Assembly (NCBI RefSeq): GCF_900092335.1 | Contig: NZ_LT596208.1 | Coordinates: 1,743,545-1,807,544 of the forward strand | Reading direction: 5' to 3' | DNA length: 64,000 bases | Origin: Corynebacterium phoceense | GTDB taxonomy: Bacteria > Actinomycetota > Actinomycetes > Mycobacteriales > Mycobacteriaceae | In this document: positions 8,761-17,763 of the stretch, in pieces | How positions within the stretch are numbered: position 1 is the first letter of the stretch | How the letters are laid out: every line of letters begins with the position of its first letter | Translations under genes and position numbers: made by a program | Notes under the pieces: model-generated | The model's input: the letters and a program-made list of their open reading frames with translations, nothing else | Database searches by the model: none | What the model was told of the DNA's origin: nothing

Positions 8761-9595
8761 TTAGCCAACTGCCGCGGCAATGGCCTCCGCCATCGCACGC
8801 TGCCCCGCCGCCGTGGGGTGCATGGGGTACGAGCCCGTCGCCTCGCCCGTGAAATCCACCCACGGCTCCGCCGAGCACCCAGTGTGCTCCCCCGCGCCCG
8901 CCGGCATCACGTACGTCGCGCCATGCCTCTCGGCGGCCGCGCGCACTTCCCCGTTGATGCGAGTGATCTGCTCCGCGAGCCACGCCGCGTCGGGCACGTC
9001 CGTACATGCGTCGTTGAGCAACGGCATGTACCCCGTGGCGACGACGCGCGCACCCGGTGCTCGTTGTTCAATCGCCACGTACACATCGTCCAGCCGCGCT
9101 GGCAGCTCTTCAAGCTCGCCCGCCACCTTCTCGCGCAGCCCCGCCGGGCACGCGTTCTCGAAGCACCGCGTCATGTCGATGAAGCTCACATCATTGCCAC
9201 CGATGCTCAGCGTCACCAGGTCCGTCTCTTCCCCCAGCGCCGCCACCTGCGGCGAGCCTTCCGATGCCGCCGTCCCCAACGCCGTCTTCTCCCCCACGTC
9301 CGCGGTCACGGCGCCTTGGCACGACGCGTTGACGAAATCTTCCACTCCCAGCGCGTCCGCAAGGAGAACAGGGTACGAATCCGCCGCGACGGCACAGGGG
9401 TCGCCGGGATCCGTGACAGCGCGCGAGCCCATCGCGGCATAGGAATCCCCGAGAGCGACATAGTGCACCGGTTCCTCGACCGGCGTTGTCAACGTCATCT
9501 GCTCAGACGCGGTATCTGAGCTACATATCTGAGCTACATGCGGCAAGACACCCTGCAAGAATTAAGAAAGCGAGACCGATGAGCAGGCGATTCAT
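8761..9595 (-). pseudogene. SGNH/GDSL-hydrolase lipoprotein split by a 13-bp tandem duplication
   Basis: From ATG 9595 (GGGAG upstream) the minus strand encodes the lipoprotein signal MNRLLIGLAFLILAGCLAAC, then meets a stop at 9523. The hydrolase body continues in another frame from about 9525 to 8761. It has an SGNH fold: catalytic Ser in VALGDSYAAMG, Gly/Asn block SIGGNDVSF, and His in YPMHPTAAG. The break coincides with two adjacent copies of a 13-bp unit (9513-9525, 9526-9538). Removing one copy gives a continuous secreted esterase or lipase. The hydrolase frame alone could start at 9558 but would lack the export signal. Loss of function, or reversible slippage, are both possible. Confidence 0.8.
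9513..9538. repeat. 13-bp tandem duplication in the SGNH lipoprotein gene
   Basis: TATCTGAGCTACA occurs twice back to back (9513-9525 and 9526-9538). The unit is not a multiple of three, so it shifts the frame right after the lipobox. It looks like a replication-slippage product. Confidence 0.95.
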
Positions 9596-9627
9596 AATTC
9601 TCCCGAGTTTAAGTACAAAGTGACCGC

Positions 9628-10020
9628 CTAGAACAGCGGAATCCCCGGTTGCTCTGCAAGCTCCGCTCGCAGCGACGGATTCGCCATGATGCACAGCCCC
9701 GCAGCAGTAAAGCGCACGCCGCCCAGTGGACTGGACGAGGTAAGGAACTTCGCGCACTGGTCCACCTTGCCGAAGGCTCCTGGGTAGGTGTCGCTCGGCG
9801 AGCCCATCGAATACACCGAGGCCACCGACATCGCGACCGGGTCACCGCGGAGCGCATTCGAACTACTCTTAATACCGGTCCACAGCACGGCGCCCAGCGG
9901 ATCGGTGCGCCACTGGTCGCGTTCCTGTTGCGTCATATCGGACGATTGAGCAGAGGCGGCCACGGGTGCGAGCATACTCAAGCACAGCGCAGCCGCGGCG
10001 ATGAGAGCGAGACGTTTCAT
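9628..10020 (-). CDS. Small secreted protein of unknown function
   Basis: A 130-residue protein with a clear Sec signal peptide: MKRLALIAAAALCLSMLAPV then an AxA cleavage site at ASA-QSS (about residue 25). The mature part has two cysteines (in DQCAKFL and GLCIMAN) that could form a disulphide after export. No family is recognised. The start at ATG 10020 was chosen because it begins the signal peptide; an upstream in-frame ATG at 10047 would add nine uncharacteristic residues. It lies upstream of, and in the same orientation as, the broken SGNH lipoprotein gene. Confidence 0.7.
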   Translation of the reverse strand: MKRLALIAAAALCLSMLAPVAASAQSSDMTQQERDQWRTDPLGAVLWTGIKSSSNALRGDPVAMSVASVYSMGSPSDTYPGAFGKVDQCAKFLTSSSPLGGVRFTAAGLCIMANPSLRAELAEQPGIPLF

Positions 10021-10145
10021 GCTGCATAACCTAGCACTACAGAGCACGCTCTACGTCTGGTTTCAAGACGGCCGCGTACAAACACCCTTGGCGCGCCGCG
10101 CATTGTGCCTACGATGAGATAAACGACGTCTACCTTCTCTCACTC

Positions 10146-11176
10146 ATGACCACATTCTCACTCAATTTCAAGCGCTGGGAGATCGACTCCAACTCCCCTG
10201 TCGCTCCTCTCGTCGGTACGAGGTTCCGGCGCGGAATTTATATTCTGGAATTCACTAACGGGGAACGCTACGTCGGCCTTACCGAAAAACATCGTCCAAC
10301 GTTTCCGTACCCACGCACATGGTTCGAAGCATCACCCCCGCATGGACGGATATTTCTCCGCTCCGATTCGCCCGCGTTCCCCAGAAAGAGGCCCTCAGCC
10401 CGCTCGAGAAAGCCATGATTGCCGAGCAGCTCAACGAGCAGCAACGCCTTCGAAATCGCACGTTTAACTTTGACTCGAGCGAACACAGACCGCTGGATTT
10501 CACCATTAGCGTTGAGGAGCAAAAGCACTGGATTCAAGAAACCTGGGTCCGCGAAGCCTATAACTTTAGCCAGTTGCCCAATCTCGGGCCGCTCCCAAGC
10601 CCTAAAGTCCAACGTTCCACCGACGCAGAAACGTATGCCAAGATCCTGGCCGATCTCTCCTTCGCGCTGTCCGACATCATTCCGCTCGCGCCGGATACCG
10701 AGAAAGAGTTCTGGACGCTGACCGATCTCCCTTCGACGAATCGCAACAGCCGGTACGCCGCTATCAATACTGGCGTGGTGGAAATGCTCGTCCTGCTCAA
10801 CGAGGAGTTCTATCCGATGGTCGGCGTCGACCATCTACCGGGGCCTTCCGGTTTCCTCAACGTCTCGCCCGGTGACGAGAACACCACCGATTTCATCACG
10901 GCCATGCGCAAGGCCAAGAAGCCCGGTCAGGTCCCCATCCAGTTCTCGATTCATCGTTACAAGCCGATTGAAGCGGTGCCCGTCTACTATCCCCTCGGCA
11001 GGCTCAGCGACGTTATGCACGAGCGCCCCGAGTTGCTGCAGGCGGCGCGCGAATTCGCCGTGAAAAATATGCGCTATCGCAACGGTGAGCTCTTCCGACG
11101 CTTCCATAGCCGCGCGCTTACGGACGCGGTGTACCAGCATCTCATCGATGTCGGAGGGACAACAAAGCGCGGCTAG
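10146..11176 (+). pseudogene. GIY-YIG domain protein with two +1 frameshifts
   Basis: Three frames join into one protein. The first starts at ATG 10146 and carries GIYILEFTNGERYVGLTE, the GIY-YIG core. It shifts at an A5 run (10285-10289) into NIVQRFRTHAHGSKHH, then at a C5 run (10335-10339) into AWTDISPLRFARVPQKEAL, which continues uninterrupted to 11176. Removing one A and one C restores an open frame of about 340 codons. GIY-YIG domains are endonuclease folds; the long C-terminal part is not recognised. The C-terminal piece alone could initiate at 10319. Homopolymer errors in the assembly are an alternative to true mutation. Confidence 0.7.
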
Positions 11177-11793
11177 AACGAGGATGCACCAGCGCCGGCA
11201 ACGCCTAGCACCACCAGCTCCGCGACCGCGATGGGATCGTCGAAGTCAATCTCGAGAATCTCGGCGGCGTCAGCAATGCGCTTGCGCACGGTGTGTCGGT
11301 GGGTCTTAAGCGCATCAACGGTGCGCACATAGTGCCCGCCGTTGCGCAGATAGGCCTGCGGCGTCTGTGCATACTCGCTGCCGTGGGCCTCGTCGTACTC
11401 GCGCAACTTGCCCCAGGTTTCGGCGAAGCGGTGGGCGACGGCGACATCAACGCCTTCGTCGCCTAGCCAATTGAGCGTGCCAGGTTGCAAGCCAAAGGCG
11501 ACCTTCTCCAAGTCACGGACAGTACATTCGCGCAGGCGCGACCACTCGAGGGGTGAGCCGACAACCATGCCGCACGATGGCGTCAAGCACGTCATTCGAC
11601 GCGCGACCCGCATTGAGCATGTGCGAGACTTCCAAAATCTTCGTCGACATGCGCGCCACGTGCGGTTGGAATCAATGGTGTTTTCCAACAAGCGCAGCGC
11701 CGAAAGCTCGTCCTCCTGCAAAGGCGCGAGCAAATGATCAGGGATGGTTACCGAGCTGTTGAGTCTGCGCAGGATTTCGCTCAATGCTGACAC
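11173..11793 (-). pseudogene. PucR-type regulator remnant, internally frameshifted
   Basis: The start is a GTG at 11793 with an AAGGAGG. The C-terminal part (NGGHYVRTVDALKTHRHTVR, then KRIADAAEIL) resembles the HTH_30 domain that ends PucR/CdaR regulators. In the middle the open frame becomes Cys/Arg-rich and unlike a protein. Another frame from 11650 reads MSTKILEVSHMLNAGRASND and continues plausibly for about 30 residues before the original frame resumes near 11550. This indicates two compensating indels. It is also much shorter than typical PucR proteins. Its stop overlaps the end of the convergent GIY-YIG gene. Confidence 0.6.
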
Positions 11794-12129
11794 AGCGTCC
11801 TCCTTTTCCTTCGCACACGACTGTGATGTGTGTCCATCTTGGCACACGCGGGGACGACGCACTGGCGCTTTCGGCACATTCCCACTCAATGTCGACTTCA
11901 TTCCGGTCGTAAAAAGCTCATCGAGGTAGCGACGTGTGGCGGAATTTCCATCCCCTTCAATCGAAGCCGCAAAACTCCCCAGATACGAATAATGCTCCAG
12001 CACGGTCTACGACAGGCATTCCGCCGTGCTGAAGCATACTACCGGCGTCTAGTATCCAGCGTGCTAATGCTGTGTAGCGCACAGCATCAGCACGTCACGA
12101 TGAGAATCACCGCCCCTCTCAGCGCTCCA
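11794..12129. other. Intergenic region with one hairpin
   Basis: No convincing gene lies here. An in-frame upstream extension of the PucR remnant (to 12003) is open but not protein-like. The only clear structure is a hairpin at 12060-12094 (CGTGCTAATGCTGTG / CACAGCATCAGCACG, one mismatch). It lies just past the stop of the minus-strand dehydrogenase and may act as its terminator, although no T run follows. Confidence 0.5.
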
Positions 12130-15012
12130 CTACTTCATGGAGGAAGCAGCCAAGACGTCCCTCACAATCTCCGCGATATGCTTCGCCTGCGCACCAGTAC
12201 CCTGTTCGATCTGGGTGCGGCACGAGAAACCGTCAGCGATAACGATGGAGCCTTCCTTCGTAGCCTTACGAACTTTGGGGAAGAGCTCTCGCTCGCCGAG
12301 CGCCATGGAGACCTCCGCGTGACCCTTCTCGAAGCCCCAGTTGCCGGCAAGGCCGCAACACCCTGTGGCGATTGACTCGTCGCTGATACCGAGGGCATCG
12401 AGAAGCTGCTGCGATTGAGACGGATCACCCAGCGACTTCTCATGGCAATGGACCTGGGTAAGTGCCGAGACATCGCCCGGAACGATCTTTCCTTCAGCAA
12501 CGAGCTCCTTGATGCGCGGGACGACAAACTCGGAGAACTGCGTGGTCGCTTGCGCGAGGCGCTTGATGTCAGGGTTCGGGGAAAGCTCGGTCGCCTCAGA
12601 GCGCAACATGACGGTGCACGAAGGTTCCACACCGATGACGGGTAGACCACGGTCAAGGTAAGGCTTCATTACCTTCGCGGTCTGCTCCAGCACACGCTTG
12701 GTCATATCGAGCTGTCCGGTGGAGTGCCACGTCAAGCCACAGCAGACAAACTCCTGAGGAATTTCCACCGTGTAGCCCAGCGCTTCGAGTACCTCAACTG
12801 CGGCCGTAGCCGGCGACGTGCCGAGCGAAGAGTTGAAGGAGTCCGGCCACAGCACGACCGTCATCGAGTCATCCCGCTGGGGTTGTACACGCTTGGCATG
12901 CCACGTGCGCAGCGAGGTATGCGCGAAATGGATGAGCGGACGGTTGGGGTCGAGCCCACCCACACGTGCGATGAGCTTATCCAAGCCCTTCGTGGACATC
13001 GCCTTATCGATGAGCGTTGGTACCAACGGAATCTTGTGCGCGACATAGCCCAACAGCGGCAGCCAGCCCATGACGTAGTGCGCACCCGGGCGCAGCTTGC
13101 CCTTGTAATGCTCGTGGAGGAACTCCGCCTTGTACGTCGCCATGTCGACGTTTACGGGGCACTCGGAAACGCAAGCCTTGCAGGACAGACACAGGTCAAG
13201 GGCCTCCTCGACTTCCTTGGATTGGAATCCATCCTTGATGGATTCACCACGGAACATCTCGGAAAACAAGCGGGCACGGCCGCGGGTTGAATGGATTTCA
13301 TCGCCGGTGATCTGGAAGGACGGGCACATGGAGCCGGTCTCAGAGCGACAGGCGGACACGCCCACGCAGCGATTGATGGCGTTGACCATCGATCCCTTGT
13401 CGTGACTAAAAGCATGGACTGGGGTGAGCTCGAAGGTGCGCTGGCCGGGCGCCATGCGCAGGCCCTGATCCGTGGCATCCGCCCACACAAGCACGCCGGG
13501 ATTAAAGAGCTTGTCGGGGTCGAAGATGAGCTTGAATTCCTCGAAGACGCGACGCATTTCCGCCGAGTACATACGGTCTAGGAGCGCAGAACGTGCGCGG
13601 CCATCGCCGTGCTCGCCCGACAGCGATCCACCGTGAGAAGACACGAGCTCCGCGGCGTCCTCCATGAACGCCTTGAACTGGCGCACACCTTCCTCGGTAC
13701 CGAAGTCGAAAGAGATACGCACGTGCACGCAGCCCTCACCGAAGTGACCAAACGGAATGCCGCGCAGAGAGTATTTATCCATGAGAGCGTAGAGATCGCG
13801 TAGATATTCGGCGAGATTTTCCGGTGGCACGGCAGAGTCCTCCCAGTTCGGCCAAGCCTCACCGCCATCAGGTAGGCGCGTGACGATGCCCGCTGATGCC
13901 TCACGGATACGCCACAACCCGCGCATCTCCGCGTGTTCATGGACGATGACGTGGTCCACAGTCTCAACGGACGCCGCGACGTCTTCGGCCAGCGTCAACG
14001 CTTCCTCGAGAGTATCGCCACCGGTCTCGCAATAGAGCCAACCGCCAGCTTCGATGCCCTTACGGTTACCAGGCAGGTTTTCACCGGCATGCTCTTGGCC
14101 GACCTTGGAACGCAGCGCCCCGAGTAGGTCACCACCCATGCCCTCGATGGTCGCTACACCCGGCAGGCGCAGCTTCGCGGCCGCAGCCGCTGCATCGAAG
14201 ACTGTCTCAAAGGCAAGCACGGCCAAGGCCTTGACCTTAGGAACCGGGACAAGCTTGACGGTGAGCTTGGTGATGATGCCCGTGGTTCCTTCAGAACCGG
14301 CAAGCGCCTTCGCCACGTCAAATCCCTTGCGGTCCAGCAGGTAGTGCAGGCCGTAGCCAGAGACCTGGCGAGGGAAACGGCCGAGTTCCGCCTCGATGAG
14401 CTCAGCGTTGTCGGCTACGAGCGCACGCAGTTTGGTCTCCAGTTCCGGATCGGAGCAGCCACCTTCGCTGAAAGTCACCTCACGCCCGTCGGCCAGCATG
14501 ATGGTGACATCAATGAGGTTCTCCGCTGCAGTACCAAAGGCCACGGAGTGGGAGCCACACGCGTTGTTCGCAACCATGCCGCCTACAGTGCAGCGTGAGT
14601 GAGTTGAAGGATCTGGTCCATACGTCAGGCCGAACGGCACAGCAGCGTCACGCAGTGCGTCGCACACTACCCCCGGCTCGATGGTCGCTGTCCGTGCTTC
14701 CGGATCAATATCAAGGATGCGATTAAAGTAGCGAGAGGTGTCAATTATGAGTCCCTCGCCAATGGCATTGCCCGCCACCGAAGATCCGCCCCCACGGCCC
14801 ACAACTTTCCATCCACGCTCGCGTGCAACCGAGATACCGTCGCGCACGTCATCAACGGTCTTAGGCTCGAGCACAGCCGCAGGAACGCGGCGGAAAATCG
14901 AGGCGTCCGAAGTGTACGCCGCGCGCGTGGTCATATCCATGCGCAACCCGGAACGCGCAATCTTCGCGTACACACTGGGTTCAAGGCGATCAAACTTGAT
15001 GGTGCTAGTCAT
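12130..15012 (-). CDS. FAD-linked 2-hydroxyacid dehydrogenase with C-terminal Fe-S domains
   Basis: A 960-residue fusion. Residues about 30-220 are the FAD-binding PCMH domain (GRGGGSSVAGNAIGEG and DPSTHSRCTVGGMVANNACG). About 250-510 is the FAD-oxidase C domain ending in GEHGDGRARS and LFNPGVL. A ferredoxin-like region holds CLSCKACVSECPVN, and the C terminus has two CCG domains (CCGLTWHSTGQ, CCGLAGNWGF). This matches D-2-hydroxyglutarate/glycolate dehydrogenase-type enzymes that pass electrons to quinone or an electron carrier; the substrate is not decided by sequence. The ATG at 15012 with GGAG upstream was preferred over 15048. It is divergent from the GntR regulator across a palindrome. 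Confidence 0.85.
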   Translation of the reverse strand: MTSTIKFDRLEPSVYAKIARSGLRMDMTTRAAYTSDASIFRRVPAAVLEPKTVDDVRDGISVARERGWKVVGRGGGSSVAGNAIGEGLIIDTSRYFNRILDIDPEARTATIEPGVVCDALRDAAVPFGLTYGPDPSTHSRCTVGGMVANNACGSHSVAFGTAAENLIDVTIMLADGREVTFSEGGCSDPELETKLRALVADNAELIEAELGRFPRQVSGYGLHYLLDRKGFDVAKALAGSEGTTGIITKLTVKLVPVPKVKALAVLAFETVFDAAAAAAKLRLPGVATIEGMGGDLLGALRSKVGQEHAGENLPGNRKGIEAGGWLYCETGGDTLEEALTLAEDVAASVETVDHVIVHEHAEMRGLWRIREASAGIVTRLPDGGEAWPNWEDSAVPPENLAEYLRDLYALMDKYSLRGIPFGHFGEGCVHVRISFDFGTEEGVRQFKAFMEDAAELVSSHGGSLSGEHGDGRARSALLDRMYSAEMRRVFEEFKLIFDPDKLFNPGVLVWADATDQGLRMAPGQRTFELTPVHAFSHDKGSMVNAINRCVGVSACRSETGSMCPSFQITGDEIHSTRGRARLFSEMFRGESIKDGFQSKEVEEALDLCLSCKACVSECPVNVDMATYKAEFLHEHYKGKLRPGAHYVMGWLPLLGYVAHKIPLVPTLIDKAMSTKGLDKLIARVGGLDPNRPLIHFAHTSLRTWHAKRVQPQRDDSMTVVLWPDSFNSSLGTSPATAAVEVLEALGYTVEIPQEFVCCGLTWHSTGQLDMTKRVLEQTAKVMKPYLDRGLPVIGVEPSCTVMLRSEATELSPNPDIKRLAQATTQFSEFVVPRIKELVAEGKIVPGDVSALTQVHCHEKSLGDPSQSQQLLDALGISDESIATGCCGLAGNWGFEKGHAEVSMALGERELFPKVRKATKEGSIVIADGFSCRTQIEQGTGAQAKHIAEIVRDVLAASSMK

Positions 15013-15061
15013 GGTCAGATGCTCCAAATCTTCACGAGGGCAACTCAACGCCGTATCTTGG

Positions 15062-15073
15062 GTAACATGTTAC
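15062..15073. promoter_or_regulatory. Palindromic operator GTAACATGTTAC, probable GntR site
   Basis: A perfect 12-bp palindrome in the 95-bp space between the dehydrogenase and gntR-type gene. A copy with one mismatch (GTAGCATGTTAC) lies upstream of the TRAP permease at 17593. FadR-subfamily GntR proteins bind short palindromes of this size, so these probably define a small regulon. Confidence 0.65.
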
Positions 15074-15107
15074 ATGTTTCGTGGTTTCTGTAGGTAAAAT
15101 TCTCCGA

Positions 15108-15863
15108 ATGACCCCCTCTTCAAGCTCCCCCACTCCCCGAGTCACTGCGGCGCCCAACATGGCCACCCAGGTCATGAACCACGTCCGCGACTGCATTCAC
15201 GACGGCACGATGTCGACCGGCAACTGGTACAGCGTGTATCAGCTCTCCGAGGAGTTAGGTATTTCCCGTTCCCCCGTGCGCGACGGCTTACTGCGTCTCG
15301 AAGAAGTTGGTCTCATCGAATTCGTCCGCAATCGTGGCTTCCGTATCGTCGAGTCTCAGCCTTCCGATGTCGCGGATATCTTCGACCTTCGATTAAGCAT
15401 CGAGCCCAACGCCGCAGCTCGCGCTGCACGCGACCGCAGCGCGGACGAGCTCGCACACATGAAGGACATTATCGCGGCAATGAAGGTCAGCTGTACAGAT
15501 GGCGACGAGAACGTTTTCTTCACGTGGGACCAAGAACTACACGACGCCATTTTGGCCGCCGGACATGCCCGCCGTGGCCGCGACATTCTATCGAAGCTGC
15601 GGACACATACGCGCCTGCTTTCGGATTCAACGGTGCGACGCTATCGGTCGCTCGAGCAAGTCCACTCCGAGCACCTCCCTATCATCGAGGCCATTGCCGT
15701 ACGTGACAGCGAAGCAGCACACACAGCTATGACCGAGCACATCACCGCAACCGGCCGTCTGCTACTCGAGCAGGCGGTGAGCAAGAAGCATCCCGAATAC
15801 TCAGAGGACGAATTATCGACCGCAATCGAAGAGATCTGGCAACAGCAAGTCGCACAGTTTTAA
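15108..15863 (+). CDS. GntR-family regulator (FadR/FCD subfamily)
   Basis: A 251-residue transcription factor. The N-terminal winged helix (about 22-85) includes YQLSEELGISRSPVRDGLLR and LEEVGLIEFVRNRGFRI. The C-terminal all-helical FCD domain (about 95-235) has the FDLRLSIEP entry and metal-ligand-like His residues (ELHDAIL, VHSEHLPIIEAI). FCD regulators sense small carboxylates or acyl compounds. It is divergent from the hydroxyacid dehydrogenase and 0.1 kb from the palindrome shared with the TRAP permease, so it probably controls uptake and oxidation of one hydroxyacid. The ATG at 15108 was chosen; no strong RBS is seen. Confidence 0.85.
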   Translation: MTPSSSSPTPRVTAAPNMATQVMNHVRDCIHDGTMSTGNWYSVYQLSEELGISRSPVRDGLLRLEEVGLIEFVRNRGFRIVESQPSDVADIFDLRLSIEPNAAARAARDRSADELAHMKDIIAAMKVSCTDGDENVFFTWDQELHDAILAAGHARRGRDILSKLRTHTRLLSDSTVRRYRSLEQVHSEHLPIIEAIAVRDSEAAHTAMTEHITATGRLLLEQAVSKKHPEYSEDELSTAIEEIWQQQVAQF

Positions 15864-15900
15864 AGCAGGTCACACACTAGGACTGAGAGGGAAGTACATA

Positions 15901-15938
15901 AAGCGGGCGCCCGTGGATTGCTCCACGGGCGCCCGCTT
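15901..15938. terminator. Bidirectional hairpin between convergent genes
   Basis: A perfect 17-bp stem (AAGCGGGCGCCCGTGGA and its complement) with a TTGC loop, between the GntR gene and the convergent small membrane-protein gene. T runs are weak on both sides, but the stem is very stable. Confidence 0.75.
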
Positions 15939-15952
15939 CCAGCGTTAAGGAC

Positions 15953-16189
15953 CTAGTGCTTGGTGCTCTGCGGCTTCGGGCGATAAGTCAGCACGAACGC
16001 GCAGACAGCACAGAGTGTGGCACAGCTGTAGGTAACCGGAGCAAGCCAATTCTCCACTCCGGAAACCACGTCGCCACTACCAATAACGATGCCGAAGGTC
16101 TGGGTGAGAATGATGCACACGCCGCCGATAAGAAACAGCGCCATGAATACGAAGAACAGCACTTGAAATGCGCTAAAGACCATTTTCAT
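15953..16189 (-). CDS. Small two-helix membrane protein, possible TRAP accessory subunit
   Basis: A 78-residue protein with two hydrophobic helices (about 5-35 and 48-68) and a basic C-terminal tail. It begins 16 bases after the TRAP permease stop and has a GAAAGGGA RBS, so it belongs to the same operon. Canonical TRAP small permeases (DctQ) have four helices and about 160 residues; this is half that. It may be a reduced small subunit or an unrelated accessory protein. The assignment rests on context. Confidence 0.6.
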   Translation of the reverse strand: MKMVFSAFQVLFFVFMALFLIGGVCIILTQTFGIVIGSGDVVSGVENWLAPVTYSCATLCAVCAFVLTYRPKPQSTKH

Positions 16190-16205
16190 TTTTGGTTTCC
16201 CTTTC

Positions 16206-17549
16206 TTACTGAGCGACGTAGATGGGCAACCAACCCATTCCGATGAGCCAGGACAACGCGATCATCGGCAACACAAAATAAACAATGAGCGGCACGAACA
16301 TCTTCGGCGGATTAGCATCCGCCATAGCTGCCGAGAGATAAATGGGTGCGCCAACCGGCGGGGAGGCTCCCTCAGTGGAGGTACACAGCAGGATGGCGAC
16401 AATGGCAACAGTCGGGTCGAGCCCCACAGCTATTAAAGCCGCCATAGCTGGCGCACCGATAGCCGCCGCAGTTGCAGTCGAAGACAGTGGCGTGGCGACG
16501 AGGACTGCAAGGACGCCGACGACAATAAGCATGAGCCAGCGCGGCAGACTCATCGAGTCAAGTAGGCCAGACAGCTGCGGTCCGACGCCGAGTTCCTCCA
16601 TAATCTTCGCTGCAGCCAAGGCAGCAAAGAGGGAAATTCCTACCGTGGCGAACTGATGCGCGTCCTGCTTAAGCTGAATACGGAAATGCTCGTTGTTGTT
16701 ACGGATATGTTTCGCACCTTCGAGAAGCGCGATGAGCGTAATAAGAATCGGCACCCACACGATGATCGAGATCGACTTCACGGCATCCTTGCCCAATTGG
16801 GACGTGAGGTAACCGGCAACCGGGCCGATCGTGAGAATAACTGGGATGATGATTCCCAAGAAGATAGACGGCGAGCGCCAGCCTTCCTTCATCGCCTGCG
16901 CGAATGACTTGAGGTCTTCACGCGGAGTGGCCGCGATCTTATCGGTACGCGTCCACAAGAACACGACCGCCAAACGGTAAAGGACCGCGTAGGCGCCACC
17001 ACATGCTAGAGCGACATAGACGCTTGAAGCCGATGCACCAGTAGCTGCTGGCAGCGCCAGGATGATAAACATCGTAGAGTTCGGCGGCAACGCGACGCCG
17101 AGTCCGGAGTTGCCAGCGACGAGCGTCGCGGCGCGTTCCGAAGACCACCCAGCACGCTTCATCCATGGGATAGTCACCGAGCCAACCGTTGCAGAGTTTC
17201 CAGCGGTTGAACCAGCAATAAGGCCAATCATCGCAGAACCCAGTGTCGAGACGTACGCAGCGCCGCCACGCAACCGACCGAAGATGGAGTTCAAAATTTC
17301 AATGAGACGGTCGATGAGACCCGTCGACTGCACGACAATGCCCATGAACACGAAAGCCATACCTGCGAACGTGACCTCTGATTGCGCCGCACCAAAAACT
17401 GCTTTGCCCAGCATCGCGGGGGCATGGGTGCCGCCCAGCAATGCCGTGGCAATGAGGGCTACGACCAGAGACTCCGAAATCTCGCGCTTAAGGGCGGTGT
17501 TCATAATCACCGTCACCGCGATAAAGACCACAAGGGCTGCGATGCCCAT
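16206..17549 (-). CDS. TRAP/DctM-like large permease
   Basis: A 447-residue polytopic protein of the TRAP large-permease (DctM-like) superfamily. It shows the glycine/serine-rich re-entrant loop GSTAGNSATVGSVTIPWMKR (about 115-135), GNSGLGVALPPNSTMF, and a second-half repeat ending in STEGASPPVGAPIYL. Import of a carboxylate driven by a cation gradient is expected from the family. No periplasmic binding protein gene is adjacent. The ATG at 17549 has AAGGAGG 6 bases upstream. The palindrome at 17593 links it to the GntR regulator and the hydroxyacid dehydrogenase. A small membrane-protein gene follows in the operon. Confidence 0.78.
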   Translation of the reverse strand: MGIAALVVFIAVTVIMNTALKREISESLVVALIATALLGGTHAPAMLGKAVFGAAQSEVTFAGMAFVFMGIVVQSTGLIDRLIEILNSIFGRLRGGAAYVSTLGSAMIGLIAGSTAGNSATVGSVTIPWMKRAGWSSERAATLVAGNSGLGVALPPNSTMFIILALPAATGASASSVYVALACGGAYAVLYRLAVVFLWTRTDKIAATPREDLKSFAQAMKEGWRSPSIFLGIIIPVILTIGPVAGYLTSQLGKDAVKSISIIVWVPILITLIALLEGAKHIRNNNEHFRIQLKQDAHQFATVGISLFAALAAAKIMEELGVGPQLSGLLDSMSLPRWLMLIVVGVLAVLVATPLSSTATAAAIGAPAMAALIAVGLDPTVAIVAILLCTSTEGASPPVGAPIYLSAAMADANPPKMFVPLIVYFVLPMIALSWLIGMGWLPIYVAQ

Positions 17550-17592
17550 ATGCGCCTCCTTATAGTGCTCCAATTAAGTGATACGAGTCACC

Positions 17593-17604
17593 GTAGCATG
17601 TTAC
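17593..17604. promoter_or_regulatory. Second copy of the GntR-type palindrome
   Basis: GTAGCATGTTAC differs by one base from the perfect palindrome at 15062-15073 and lies about 45 bp upstream of the TRAP permease start. The pairing suggests common control by the GntR regulator. Confidence 0.6.
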
Positions 17605-17704
17605 ACGTCACACGTTTAAAGTTTGCTAATTTTCAAACACCCCCGAATACCCCACTTCTTCGGTGCTAAACCACGAAGAATGCACGGGTTCCCCTCCATC
17701 AGTG

Positions 17705-17747
17705 ACTGAAAACAAAGAAAGCCGGGGCGGTGCAACCACACCCCGGC
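17705..17747 (-). terminator. Terminator of the abgT-M20 operon
   Basis: GCCGGGG-c-GGTG pairs with CCAC-a-CCCCGGC (17721-17747). On the minus strand it is followed by TTTCTTTGTTTT. It lies just past the M20 amidohydrolase stop. Confidence 0.8.
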
Positions 17748-17763
17748 ACAATAGATACAGAAA

